Of a stretch of 51,802 nt of DNA, positions 43,006 to 50,940 are shown piece after piece. A program made the position numbers and the translations under genes. Under the pieces are notes generated by a model. It saw only the letters and a list, made by a program, of their open reading frames with translations, ran no database searches and was not told the origin of the DNA. Position 1 is the stretch's first letter; each line of letters opens with the position of its first letter. Source of the DNA: Alphaproteobacteria bacterium (GTDB lineage: Bacteria; Pseudomonadota; Alphaproteobacteria; Caulobacterales; Hyphomonadaceae); the NCBI GenBank assembly GCA_018830285.1, contig JAHJSB010000037.1, positions 1 through 51,802 of the forward strand, read 5' to 3'.

Positions 43006-44001
43006 ATGACCCAGTTTCCCCAAGCCTTCCCCGCCACGCGCATGCGCCGCCTGCGCCAGTCCCCCTGGATCCGCAGCCTCGTCGCCGAAAACACGCTCAC
43101 GCCCGCCGACCTGGTCTGGGCGATTTTCGTGCATGATGGCGAAGGCCGCGTCCCCGTCGGCAGCCTGCCCGGCATCGACCGGCTGAGCGTAAAAGAGGCC
43201 ACCCTCGCCGCCAAGCGCGCCAGCGAACTCGGCATCCCGGCCATCGCCCTCTTCCCCTATATCGGCCCCGAGGGAAAAGACGAGACAGGCTCCGGCGCGC
43301 TTGACCCTGACGGGCTCGTTCCCCGCGCCCTCAGGGCCATGAAGGACGCCGCGCCCGAGATCGGCCTGATCACCGATGTCGCCCTCGATGCCTACACCAC
43401 CCACGGTCATGACGGCCTGCTCGATGCCGATGGCACGATCCCGAATGACGCCACGGTCGAGAAACTGGTCGAACAGGCCCTCGTCCATGCCAGTGCCGGG
43501 GCCGACATTGTCGCGCCCTCGGACATGATGGATGGCCGCATCGGCGCCATCCGCCAGGCCTTCGACGAGGAAGGTTTCACCAATATGATGGTCCTCGCCT
43601 ATGCCGCCAAATATGCCAGCGGCTTCTACGGTCCCTATCGCGACGCCATAGGCTCGGCCAAGTCTCTCAAGGGCGACAAGAAAACCTACCAGCAGGATCC
43701 CGCCAATTCGGACGAAGCCCTGCGCGAAGTCGCGCTCGACCTCGCCGAAGGCGCCGACATGGTCATGGTCAAGCCGGGTCTTCCGTACCTGGACATTGTC
43801 CACCGCGTGTCCACGACGTTCGGCGTGCCGACGCTCGCCTACCAGGTCTCCGGCGAATACGCCCAGATCACCGCGGCCGCCATGAACGGCTGGATCGACG
43901 GCGACCGCGTGATGATGGAGAGCCTGATGTGCTTCAAACGCGCTGGCGCGAGCGGGATTATCACCTACTTCGCAGAAGAGGCTGCGGGGAAGTTGGGGTG
44001 A
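43006..44001 (+). CDS. hemB: Porphobilinogen synthase (ALA dehydratase)
   Basis: This is a 331-residue enzyme that condenses two 5-aminolevulinate molecules to porphobilinogen in haem and other tetrapyrrole synthesis. RRLRQSPWIRSLVAE, LFPYIGPEGKDE and APSDMMDGRIGAIR are diagnostic. Active-site lysines are K202 (AAKYAS) and K256 (MVKPGLPYLD). The Zn-binding cysteine triad is replaced by A126, D128 and D136 (TDVALDAYTTHGHDG), so this is the Mg-type enzyme. Haem demand in this window (several cytochromes and a globin) is consistent but not specific. Confidence 0.96.
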   Translation: MTQFPQAFPATRMRRLRQSPWIRSLVAENTLTPADLVWAIFVHDGEGRVPVGSLPGIDRLSVKEATLAAKRASELGIPAIALFPYIGPEGKDETGSGALDPDGLVPRALRAMKDAAPEIGLITDVALDAYTTHGHDGLLDADGTIPNDATVEKLVEQALVHASAGADIVAPSDMMDGRIGAIRQAFDEEGFTNMMVLAYAAKYASGFYGPYRDAIGSAKSLKGDKKTYQQDPANSDEALREVALDLAEGADMVMVKPGLPYLDIVHRVSTTFGVPTLAYQVSGEYAQITAAAMNGWIDGDRVMMESLMCFKRAGASGIITYFAEEAAGKLG

Positions 44002-44017
44002 AGGGAGATGCTCGAAA

Positions 44018-45589
44018 GTGATAACGCCGTCCCCTGCAACGCATTATCTCATCGGCGGAGGCATATCATCGCTCGCCGCAGCGGTCTTTCTCATCCGTGA
44101 CGCAAGCGTGCGCGGCGGTGACATTGTCATATTCGAACAGGAAAATGAGCTTGGCGGCAGTCTTGATGGGTCTGGATCTCCCGATACGGGCTACCTTGTG
44201 CGCGGCGGAAGAATGTTTGAAAAGCATTTCGTGTGCACATTCGACCTGCTCGGTTCGATCCCGCTTCCAGGTGTTGGCCAGCGAACTCTGAAGGACGACA
44301 TCGAATCCTTCAATCGCGAGGTGAGAGGATCAAGTCGCTGCAGGATCGTACGCGACGCCAAGAGGGCAGATCCCTCATTCGGTCTTCGGGCCCGCGACAT
44401 GGTCGATCTGGTGAAATTCATGGCCACGCCAGAATCCTCTCTTGCGGGGCGAACGATTGAGTCCTGCTTTTCGCCTGCGTTCTTCGAGACGAATTTCTGG
44501 GTGATGTGGGCCACGACATTTGCATTCCAGACATGGCACAGCGCCACGGAGTTGCGCCGCTATTTTCGCCGGTTCATTCACCTCTTCCCGGAATTCAAGC
44601 GGCTGGGGGGCGTGCTCAGGACGCGCTACAATCAGTACGACTCCATCATTGCGCCGATCTCCGCATGGCTGAAGGGACAGGGCGTGCGATTTGAAACGGG
44701 CACCCGCGTTCGGGATGTGGACCTGGAACGCACCAGTATCAAACAACGCATTTCAGCGCTTCACGTCCGTCGCCATGGGCGAGATGAACGCCTAGCGGTA
44801 TCGCCTGAAGATCGTGTCTATCTCACACTCGGATCAATGACGGCAGGCTCGACCACCGGGACCAATGCGACGCCGCCCGCAATCTCTGACGAAAAACTGT
44901 CATGGGATTTCTGGGCGCGGCTCGCGGCACGAGATCCTATGTTTGGACGCCCCGAAGTTTTCTGCCAAAATGTAGAAAAGACACGATGGGAATCATTCAC
45001 CGTGACACTGCCGCAGTCGGCGTTCTTCGATTTCATGGAAGATTTCACCGGAAATGCCACCGGAACAGGGGGGCTTGTCACCTTTGCCCCGTCTGGCTGG
45101 ACGATGTCTGTCGTACTGTTCAATCAACCACACTTCGCGCAGCAGCCAGAAGATGTCTTCGTGTTCTGGGGTTATGGCCTTCGCGGAGACCGGAAAGGCG
45201 ATTTCGTCGGGAAACCCATGGCTGAGTGTACCGGAGAGGATATCCTCCGGGAGCTCGCCGGTCAGCTTGGTGTGTCGCATCGCATTGGTGAGCTGTTCAA
45301 AGACGCCAAAATTATTCCCTGCATGATGCCCTATATCACAAGCCAGTTCATGCCGCGGCAGCGGGGAGACCGCCCTGTCACTGTCCCTGAAGGCGCGGAG
45401 AATTTTGCCATCATGGGCCAGTTTTGCGAACTGGAACGAGACGTCGTTTTCACCGTCGAATATTCGGTGAGATCGGCAAAACTGGCTGTTCAAGCAATGG
45501 CCAGCGGCCCCAGACCTCCGGAAGTTGTTCGTACAGATTGTAGTCCTGTTGCGCTTGCGCGAGCCGCTTGGACACTTCTGAGAGGCTAG
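44018..45589 (+). CDS. ohyA: Oleate hydratase
   Basis: This is a 523-residue FAD-containing fatty-acid double-bond hydratase (oleate to 10-hydroxystearate type). The FAD Rossmann motif is HYLIGGGISSLAAAVFL and FEQENELGGSLDG. Family segments are WATTFAFQTWHSATELRRYFRRF, ITSQFMPR and NFAIMGQFCELERDVVFTVEYS. The active-site loop reads GGRMFEKHF (63-71) instead of GGREM. This resembles the monomeric Rhodococcus-type enzymes, which lack the usual Glu. A GTG start at 44018 follows GGGAG, with no better start in frame. Base use looks less C/G-rich than neighbours. It starts 16 bases after hemB and is followed by a terminator. Confidence 0.9.
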   Translation: MITPSPATHYLIGGGISSLAAAVFLIRDASVRGGDIVIFEQENELGGSLDGSGSPDTGYLVRGGRMFEKHFVCTFDLLGSIPLPGVGQRTLKDDIESFNREVRGSSRCRIVRDAKRADPSFGLRARDMVDLVKFMATPESSLAGRTIESCFSPAFFETNFWVMWATTFAFQTWHSATELRRYFRRFIHLFPEFKRLGGVLRTRYNQYDSIIAPISAWLKGQGVRFETGTRVRDVDLERTSIKQRISALHVRRHGRDERLAVSPEDRVYLTLGSMTAGSTTGTNATPPAISDEKLSWDFWARLAARDPMFGRPEVFCQNVEKTRWESFTVTLPQSAFFDFMEDFTGNATGTGGLVTFAPSGWTMSVVLFNQPHFAQQPEDVFVFWGYGLRGDRKGDFVGKPMAECTGEDILRELAGQLGVSHRIGELFKDAKIIPCMMPYITSQFMPRQRGDRPVTVPEGAENFAIMGQFCELERDVVFTVEYSVRSAKLAVQAMASGPRPPEVVRTDCSPVALARAAWTLLRG

Positions 45590-45622
45590 GGGCGGCGAAG
45601 GCGTCAGGTATCCCATTCACTC

Positions 45623-45658
45623 AACAAAGCCCCGCAGCTTGCGCCGCGGGGCTTTGTT
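45623..45658 (+). terminator. Terminator after oleate hydratase
   Basis: A perfect 13-bp hairpin, AACAAAGCCCCGC (45623-45635) and GCGGGGCTTTGTT (45646-45658), lies 33 bases after the oleate hydratase stop. Its T-rich right arm serves as the tail. Confidence 0.85.
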
Positions 45659-45685
45659 CAGGATGGAGCCGTGAGGCCTAGCGAG

Positions 45686-45726
45686 CGTAGGGTGCATTGC
45701 GGCCTTTGGCCTTAATGCACCCTACG
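45686..45726. repeat. REP-like palindromic element
   Basis: The 13-bp arms CGTAGGGTGCATT (45686-45698) and AATGCACCCTACG (45714-45726) are perfectly complementary around a 15-base loop that holds a nested GGCC-TTT-GGCC. Sequences of the form GTAGGGTGCxTT...AAxGCACCCTAC recur as interspersed repeats in many genomes. With one copy in this window, repetition is inferred. Confidence 0.6.
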
Positions 45727-45832
45727 GAGCCGCCCAGCCCCTAACGCATCCGTAATCCACGCCCCACACACCCCACCCCATTCCTGCCACGATCCGCCCC
45801 TACCCCTCGCCGGCCAAATTCAGGAGCTTCCT

Positions 45833-46189
45833 ATGATCCGCATGCTTTGCCTCGGCCTCGCTGCCGCCTGCCTCACCGCCGCCCCGGCCGTCGCCGAGGA
45901 CCGGTCCGAACAGGTCGCCACCTGCATGATCAGCCACGCCACCGAGGCTGACATCTCGCAGATGAAACAGCTCATGCTGCTGGCCCTGCAGGAGAAGCGG
46001 GACGAGGCCACCGGCGTCCTCGGCTCGCTCATGCTGACGGCCGGCCTCAGCGCGTCGGGCAATTGCGGCGTCGGCTTCGATGAAGTCGGCACGCCGATGT
46101 TCGAATACGCCATGCGCCTCTATGGCGAACATCTGGGCACCAAAGTCCTGGAGCGCTCCCTGGATGCCATGGGCCTGCCGATGCAATAG
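45833..46189 (+). CDS. Small secreted protein, family unknown
   Basis: This is a 118-residue exported protein. MIRMLCLGLAAACLTAAPAVAE is a clear signal peptide (cut near AVA-E). The mature part is helical (THEADISQMKQLMLLALQEK-like, and FEYAMRLYGEHLGTKVLERSL) with two cysteines (ATCMIS, GNCGVG) that may pair. I do not recognise a family. The AGGAG seven bases upstream supports the start. It is upstream of the flavodoxin-like gene, 83 bases away. Confidence 0.7.
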   Translation: MIRMLCLGLAAACLTAAPAVAEDRSEQVATCMISHATEADISQMKQLMLLALQEKRDEATGVLGSLMLTAGLSASGNCGVGFDEVGTPMFEYAMRLYGEHLGTKVLERSLDAMGLPMQ

Positions 46190-46272
46190 CGGGGCACCGG
46201 GGGTGCAGTAACCTGTCCCCCGCGCGCGCCTTCTGCTAGCCTTGGCGTTGCGCCAATGGACCATGCCCGGAT

Positions 46273-46758
46273 ATGCCCCAGCTCCTCATCGTCTACCACT
46301 CCCGCACCGGCGGCACGCGCCAGATGGCCGAGGCCGCCTGCGCCGCTGCCAGCGATGAAGCAGAGACGATCCTGAGGCGCGCTGGCGACGCCACGCCGGA
46401 AGACCTGCTCGCCGCCGATGGCTACCTGTTCGCCGCGCCGGAAAACCTCGCCGCGCTGTCCGGCGACATGAAGGAATTCTTCGACCGCTGCTATTATTCC
46501 GTTCTCGGACGGATCGAGGGACGCCCCTACGGCCTCATGGTCTGCGCCGGGTCGGATGGCGAAAGCGCCGTCAAGCAGGCCGCCCGCATCGCCACCGGCT
46601 GGCGCCTCAAACAGGTCCAGCCACCGCTCATCGTCTGCACCCATGCCCAGACGCCGGAAGACATCCTCGCCGAAAAGACCATCCCTGAAGCCGATCTCGC
46701 CAGGTGCCGCGATCTCGCCACCGCCCTCGCCGCTGGCATCAGCATGGGCGCGTTTTGA
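46273..46758 (+). CDS. Flavodoxin-like flavoprotein
   Basis: This is a 161-residue flavodoxin-fold protein. The N-terminus LLIVYHSRTGGTRQMAEAAC is the phosphate-binding loop for FMN (S/T-x-T-G). YLFAAPENLAALSGDMKEFFDRCYY has the second FMN contact. LMVCAGSDGESAVKQAARIATGW is the third. It is closer to the short NADPH-dependent FMN reductase / flavodoxin-like group than to long-chain flavodoxins. The partner is unknown. The cytochrome c' and b genes follow on the same strand. Confidence 0.85.
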   Translation: MPQLLIVYHSRTGGTRQMAEAACAAASDEAETILRRAGDATPEDLLAADGYLFAAPENLAALSGDMKEFFDRCYYSVLGRIEGRPYGLMVCAGSDGESAVKQAARIATGWRLKQVQPPLIVCTHAQTPEDILAEKTIPEADLARCRDLATALAAGISMGAF

Positions 46759-46854
46759 GCAGGCTGGCCTGATTCCGCTGCCAGGCCTCGGAAATTATTG
46801 CACCGGCCGCCTCGAGTCCCTACCAATGGGCCCATCACACGCACGGAGAGCCTC

Positions 46855-47376
46855 ATGACGCAGCGCCAGATCCCCTTCGCTTTTGCCGCCCTCGCCGGTC
46901 TCGCCCTGCTGGGCGCCTGCGGATCGGGCGATGCCCCGGCAGCGCCCGTTGACGCCGAAGTCGCCGCCACGCCTCTCGCCAATGGCCAGACCGCCGCCGA
47001 AGTGATCGACGCGCGCCAGTCCCACCTCAAGGCCGTCGGCAAGGCGTTCAAGACGATCAGCGACGGCCTCAAGGAAAGCGAGCCTGACATGGCCGCCATA
47101 CAGGCCGCCGCCGCCAGCGTGCCCGCCGAGACGGCAGGCATGGCCGACTGGTTCCCCGAAGGCTCCGGCCCCGCCTCCGGCGTCAAGACAGATGCCCTGC
47201 CCGTCATCTGGGAAACCCGCGCTGATTTCGATTCCAAAATGGCTGACTTCAAAGCCGCTGCCACCACGCTGGGCACGGTCGCCCAGGCCGGCGACATTGC
47301 CGCCATTACCGAGGCCTTCAAGGCCACCGGCGCCACCTGCAAGGCCTGCCACCAGACCTATCGCGCAGACGACTAG
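46855..47376 (+). CDS. Cytochrome c'-like lipoprotein
   Basis: This is a 173-residue class II cytochrome. A signal ending in ALLGAC gives a lipobox with C22, followed by a short Ala/Pro linker. The four-helix fold is helical throughout (EVIDARQSHLKAVGKAFKTISDGL at the front). The haem motif CKACH lies near the C-terminus (162-166), in TCKACHQTYR, as in cytochromes c' and c-556. The ligand side is typical for gas or redox sensing, or simple electron transfer. GGAGAG precedes the ATG. The b561-type gene follows after 5 bases, so the two are surely co-transcribed. Confidence 0.9.
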   Translation: MTQRQIPFAFAALAGLALLGACGSGDAPAAPVDAEVAATPLANGQTAAEVIDARQSHLKAVGKAFKTISDGLKESEPDMAAIQAAAASVPAETAGMADWFPEGSGPASGVKTDALPVIWETRADFDSKMADFKAAATTLGTVAQAGDIAAITEAFKATGATCKACHQTYRADD

Positions 47377-47381
47377 CGCCG

Positions 47382-48056
47382 ATGGCCCCGCTCGGCTCGC
47401 GCGTCGTCGTCTGGGACTGGTCCGTCCGCCTCTTCCACTGGCTCCTTGTCCTCGGCGTGGCGGCCATGTGGTGGACGGGCGAACAGGGCATGATGGACTG
47501 GCACCGGCGCTTCGGCCTCGTCCTGCTCGGCCTCATCGTCTACCGCCTCGTCTGGGGCCTGGTCGGCCCGGGCACGGCGCGGTTTACCCGCATGATCGCG
47601 CGGCCCGGCGCAATCATGGCGTACGTGCGAGACCTCATAGGCCGTCGCCATCGCCCCCATTTCGGGCATAACCCGCTCGGCTCGCTCAGCGTCTTCGCCA
47701 TGCTGCTTGCCCTTGCCACGCAGGTCAGCACGGGCCTGTTCTCGGTCGATGTCGACGGGCTCGAATCCGGCCCGCTCGCCAGCAAGGTGTCCTTCGAAAC
47801 CGGTCGCCTCCTTGCGGAAATCCACGAGACCAGCTTCAAGGTCCTGCTCGCGCTCATCGCCCTGCACGTCATCGCCATCGCGGCTTACCTGCTCCTGTTC
47901 AAGGACAATCTTGTCCGGCCCATGGTCACCGGCCACCGCCCGCAAACGGACTTCGACACCCCTCAGCACCCCCTTCGCGCCCCCTGGCCACGCATCGCCG
48001 CCGCCGCAGCAACTGCGTGCGCCGTTGTTTATGGCGTCCTCGCCATCGGCGGCTGA
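47382..48056 (+). CDS. Cytochrome b561-type membrane cytochrome b
   Basis: This is a 224-residue membrane cytochrome. Helical segments hold likely haem histidines: WDWSVRLFHWLLVLGVAAMWW, DWHRRFGLVLLGLIVYRLVWG, LATQVSTGLFS with preceding HNPLGSLSVFAMLL, and IHETSFKVLLALIALHVIAIAAYLL. A fifth segment ends the protein. This family passes electrons between quinone and periplasmic cytochromes. Its genetic partner is the cytochrome c' directly upstream, which probably receives or gives electrons to it. Confidence 0.9.
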   Translation: MAPLGSRVVVWDWSVRLFHWLLVLGVAAMWWTGEQGMMDWHRRFGLVLLGLIVYRLVWGLVGPGTARFTRMIARPGAIMAYVRDLIGRRHRPHFGHNPLGSLSVFAMLLALATQVSTGLFSVDVDGLESGPLASKVSFETGRLLAEIHETSFKVLLALIALHVIAIAAYLLLFKDNLVRPMVTGHRPQTDFDTPQHPLRAPWPRIAAAAATACAVVYGVLAIGG

Positions 48057-48157
48057 CGTGAAACACCACCTCCCGCTTTCCCCCGCGCAGCGTGCCGCAT
48101 GCTGCTGCCCTTGCTGGCAATCATTGCAAACTTTTCCAAAACCCTCCGTTCCCGGCG

Positions 48158-48163
48158 TATAAT
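48158..48163 (+). promoter_or_regulatory. Candidate -10 element
   Basis: A consensus TATAAT lies 10 bases before the ATG at 48173, with TTCCAA 18 bases upstream (48134-48139) as a weak -35. If used, the transcript would start within a few bases of the start codon. Confidence 0.35.
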
Positions 48164-48172
48164 GGCGGCATC

Positions 48173-48634
48173 ATGCTGACACACCGCGCGCATCTCTATG
48201 CCTTCGTGCATCCGCTGTTCTGGCCCTGGCTGTGGTTCCAGCTCTGGAGGCTGGAGGCGTGGCAGCGCGCAGCGAAGCGCGACGTCCTGTTCAGGATCGA
48301 CCGGTTCGGCAATCTTTCCATCAATGCGATTGGCGACGCGCCGCGCGACTCGCGTCGCTATCACTATGACGCGCCGCCCGTGCCTGCATGGGCCGCGCCC
48401 GGCCTTGCGTCCGACATGGCGGAAGCCTTCGCGCAAGCGGCCCTGCCCACCTGTGATGGCGCCGGCTTAGCTGGACACGTCCTAAGCCCGGCGCCCCATG
48501 CCGAATTCAGCCCCATGCAACCAGATGGCCCGCAGCATGCCGGCCGCTGGTGCTGGCGCAGGTGCCTAGAAGTTCACGCGATTGGAAACGGCGCCGTCCA
48601 CGATCAGGTTCGCGCCAGTCGTGTAGGTGGATAG
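48173..48634 (+). CDS. Hypothetical protein with aromatic N-terminus
   Basis: This is a predicted 153-residue protein with a Trp/Phe-rich start (YAFVHPLFWPWLWFQLWRLEAW) and a basic/polar middle (RAAKRDVLFRIDRFGNLSINAIGD). The N-terminal about 95 residues look like a genuine small alphaproteobacterial protein of unknown function. The tail after about residue 100 is cysteine/histidine-rich, has no recognisable pattern, and overlaps the convergent SDR gene by 69 bases. Either the real stop was lost, or a frameshift changed the end. I cannot assign a role. Confidence 0.5.
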   Translation: MLTHRAHLYAFVHPLFWPWLWFQLWRLEAWQRAAKRDVLFRIDRFGNLSINAIGDAPRDSRRYHYDAPPVPAWAAPGLASDMAEAFAQAALPTCDGAGLAGHVLSPAPHAEFSPMQPDGPQHAGRWCWRRCLEVHAIGNGAVHDQVRASRVGG

Positions 48635-49330
48635 CGGGCTCGCCAGGAAGACGGCCGCATTGGCAATTTCCTGCGGCGTGGCACACCGGCCCATCGGGTT
48701 GCGGGCATTCGCCTGCTCGAAGAATTCAGGCATATTGGTCTTCACCGTGTGCCAGATGCCGCCCTCGAAATAGACCATGCCCGGCGATACCGTATTGACG
48801 CGGATGCGGGCGGCGGCATGTTGCCGGGCAAGCCCCTTGGCCATGTGGATCAGCGCCGCCTTGATCGGGCCATAGGATTCGCCGCGATCGGACTGCGCCG
48901 CAGAGATCGACGAGATTATCACGAAGGCCGCGTCACCGGAGGCTTCCGCTGCCTTGGCCAGCAATGGCTGGGCCGCCTCGAACGCGTTGACCGCGCCAAG
49001 GATATCCAATTCGAAATTCTGCTTCCAGGCCGCTTCGTCATTGCCCTGCGCCATGGCGCCGGCATTGGAGATCAGGATATCCAGACCGCCCAGCGTCTTG
49101 CCCGCGTCGGCAATGAAGCGTTTCAGCGCCGCGCCATCGGTAATGTCCACCGCCGCGCCCGTGGCTTTCACGCCCATCGCTTCGAGGTCGCTGACCGCCT
49201 CGGCCACCTGGTCCGCATTGCGCGCGCACACGGCGACATTCGCGCCCTCACCAGCCAGCGTGTCAGCAATCGCGCGGCCTATGCCGCGCGTGCCGCCCAG
49301 AATGATGGCGTTCTTGCCCTTCAGATGCAT
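48566..49330 (-). CDS. SDR-family oxidoreductase
   Basis: This is a 254-residue short-chain dehydrogenase/reductase. The NAD(P) motif is GGTRGIGRAI (residues 12 onward). The DI and NAGA segments (VDITDG, SNAGAMAQ) and catalytic SISA, YGPIK (Y and K) and VSPGMVYFEGG follow in order. The C-terminal ANLIVDGAVSNRVNF is typical of classical SDRs acting on acyl, sugar or aromatic substrates. The ATG at 49330 gives the standard start; upstream residues are not SDR-like. It is near the TetR gene on the same strand (80 bases) and could share its regulation. Confidence 0.9.
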   Translation of the reverse strand: MHLKGKNAIILGGTRGIGRAIADTLAGEGANVAVCARNADQVAEAVSDLEAMGVKATGAAVDITDGAALKRFIADAGKTLGGLDILISNAGAMAQGNDEAAWKQNFELDILGAVNAFEAAQPLLAKAAEASGDAAFVIISSISAAQSDRGESYGPIKAALIHMAKGLARQHAAARIRVNTVSPGMVYFEGGIWHTVKTNMPEFFEQANARNPMGRCATPQEIANAAVFLASPLSTYTTGANLIVDGAVSNRVNF

Positions 49331-49409
49331 GTCCAAAACCGTATCCTCCAAAAGTGTTTTCTGTGTGCTGGCCGCAAGCCTAGCCCGCCTGTCCCGGCGC
49401 GACCAGACG

Positions 49410-50012
49410 CTAGAGCGACAAGCGTTCAAGGTTCGCCAGCAGCATCTGGAGCGTCAGCTCACGTGCCCGCTCCGGCGGCTTGCCGATCAGCCGGCCCAGC
49501 GTTGGCCCGAACAGGCCGACACCGACGGCCAGCGTCACGCTCAGCAGGATCAGGTCCTCGACCAGCTCTGCCGGCAGGTTGGCATTGGCCATCTTCTTCT
49601 GCGCCACTTCCTGCACGGCTTCGCGCACCAGGGTCAGGCGGCTGGTCTCGTCGGTCAGTTCCAGCCAGGCCGCCAGCCGCGCCGCGCCGCGAGTCTCGAA
49701 CGCGTCAAACAGCGTCCGAAGCGCCACTTCACGCGCCGCTGCCGGATCGTCCAGCGGCACATCCACCGCCATGATACTCTCGACCAGGTCTGCGATCATG
49801 CGCTCCATCAGCGCTTTCTGGACCGCGTCAATCGACCCGAAATGGTGCAGCACCGTGGCATTGGCCACGCCCGCCGCCTTGGCGACATCGGCCAGTCGCA
49901 GGGATTGCGGGCCCTGCGCCACGAGCAGGGATTCCGCCGCCGACAGGATATTGCTGCGCGACGCTTCCGGAGAACGGCGCACACGAGAGGCAGGTTTATT
50001 ATTTATTGACAT
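49410..50012 (-). CDS. TetR/AcrR-family regulator
   Basis: This is a 200-residue TetR-type repressor. The HTH is in RSNILSAAESLLVAQGPQSLRLADVAKAAGVANATVLHHFGSIDAVQKALM. The C-terminal part is a helical ligand-binding domain. It is divergent from the PF10118 gene, with a 69-base gap that holds strong palindromes at and near its own start codon, so it probably represses itself and the neighbours. The inducer cannot be named from sequence. Confidence 0.9.
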   Translation of the reverse strand: MSINNKPASRVRRSPEASRSNILSAAESLLVAQGPQSLRLADVAKAAGVANATVLHHFGSIDAVQKALMERMIADLVESIMAVDVPLDDPAAAREVALRTLFDAFETRGAARLAAWLELTDETSRLTLVREAVQEVAQKKMANANLPAELVEDLILLSVTLAVGVGLFGPTLGRLIGKPPERARELTLQMLLANLERLSL

Positions 50013-50029
50013 TTTTGTCAGTAACGTTA
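50007..50029. promoter_or_regulatory. Candidate TetR operator at its own start codon
   Basis: TGACA-TTTT-TGTCA (50007-50020) is a perfect palindrome that covers the TetR start codon. TAACGTTA (50022-50029), a perfect 8-bp palindrome, is adjacent. Together they lie at the TetR end of the 69-bp divergent region and could hold RNA polymerase off both genes. Confidence 0.5.
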
Positions 50030-50081
50030 GTTTTGACCATAAAGCCAGTCCGCATTTCAGTTTCTTGAGGCACTAAGCACA

Positions 50082-50936
50082 ATGACGAGCAAGCGCACAC
50101 CCGAAGATGTAACGATCCTGCCCCGCGACTTCCATTTCGACATGGACAGTGCGCGCGAGGGCCACTGGCTGGACGGCAACCCCGTCGCCACCGCCATTTT
50201 CAACGCCATGTCGCTGACCTTCCCGGGCGGCGAACGCCTGTTCATGGACGCTGTGAAGGCCTATCGCGGCAAGGTCGACGGGAAACTGGCGCAGGATGTG
50301 AAGGACTTCATCGCGCAGGAGGCCATCCATTCGCGCGAGCATCACCTGCTGAACAACATGATTGATCGCGAGAAATACCCGGTCGCGGAAATCGAAGCGG
50401 CCATCGCGGAAAAGATCGCCTTCGGACGCTCCGGCGGTCCGATGCGTATGCTGATCGCCACGATCTGCCTTGAGCATTTCACCTCGATGATGGCCGACCT
50501 GATGGTCGACCTCGACGTCGATGGATCCCCGCTCTTCAGCAAGACCGAACCTTCGCTCGAGCGCCTGTGGCGCTGGCACGCCATGGAAGAGACCGAGCAC
50601 AAGGCCGTCGCCTATGATGTCTTCATGGAAGCCACCAAAGGCTGGTCACCGTTCAAACGCTATTTCCGGCGCAGCCTGTCCATGCTGCTCATTACCCAGC
50701 AGTTCACGCAGAATATCGCCGAATACGCATCCAAACTGCTGGTCGCCGATGGTTACGAACCGGACGCGGCCCGGCGTGCCGTGAAGACGTTCCTCTGGAA
50801 GAAGCCTGCCCTGTTCGGTTCAGGCTGGGCCATCTGGCTGTCCTGGTTCAAACCCGGCTTCCATCCCTGGGACCATGACAATCGCGATGTCATGGCCAGC
50901 TGGAAAGAAGAATTCAGCCTGGTCGCGGCCGAATAG
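50082..50936 (+). CDS. PF10118-type metal-dependent hydrolase
   Basis: This is a 284-residue predicted metal-dependent hydrolase of the PF10118 family. Acid/His motifs that could bind a diiron or dimetal centre lie in FIAQEAIHSREHHLLNN, ICLEHFTSMMADLM and WRWHAMEETEHKAVAYDV, spaced like a ferritin-type helical bundle. PGGERLFMDAVKAYRGK and LLITQQFTQNIAEY are further family segments. The function is not established. It is the first gene to the right of the TetR regulator and is followed directly by the VOC protein, so regulation by TetR is likely. Confidence 0.85.
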   Translation: MTSKRTPEDVTILPRDFHFDMDSAREGHWLDGNPVATAIFNAMSLTFPGGERLFMDAVKAYRGKVDGKLAQDVKDFIAQEAIHSREHHLLNNMIDREKYPVAEIEAAIAEKIAFGRSGGPMRMLIATICLEHFTSMMADLMVDLDVDGSPLFSKTEPSLERLWRWHAMEETEHKAVAYDVFMEATKGWSPFKRYFRRSLSMLLITQQFTQNIAEYASKLLVADGYEPDAARRAVKTFLWKKPALFGSGWAIWLSWFKPGFHPWDHDNRDVMASWKEEFSLVAAE

Positions 50937-50940
50937 GGTC

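Noticed and set aside
42469..43803. Open frame of 444 codons on the minus strand over the GNAT and hemB genes
   Set aside because: It is antisense to hemB with active-site lysines; the minus-strand text is Gly/Asp-rich and has no domain.
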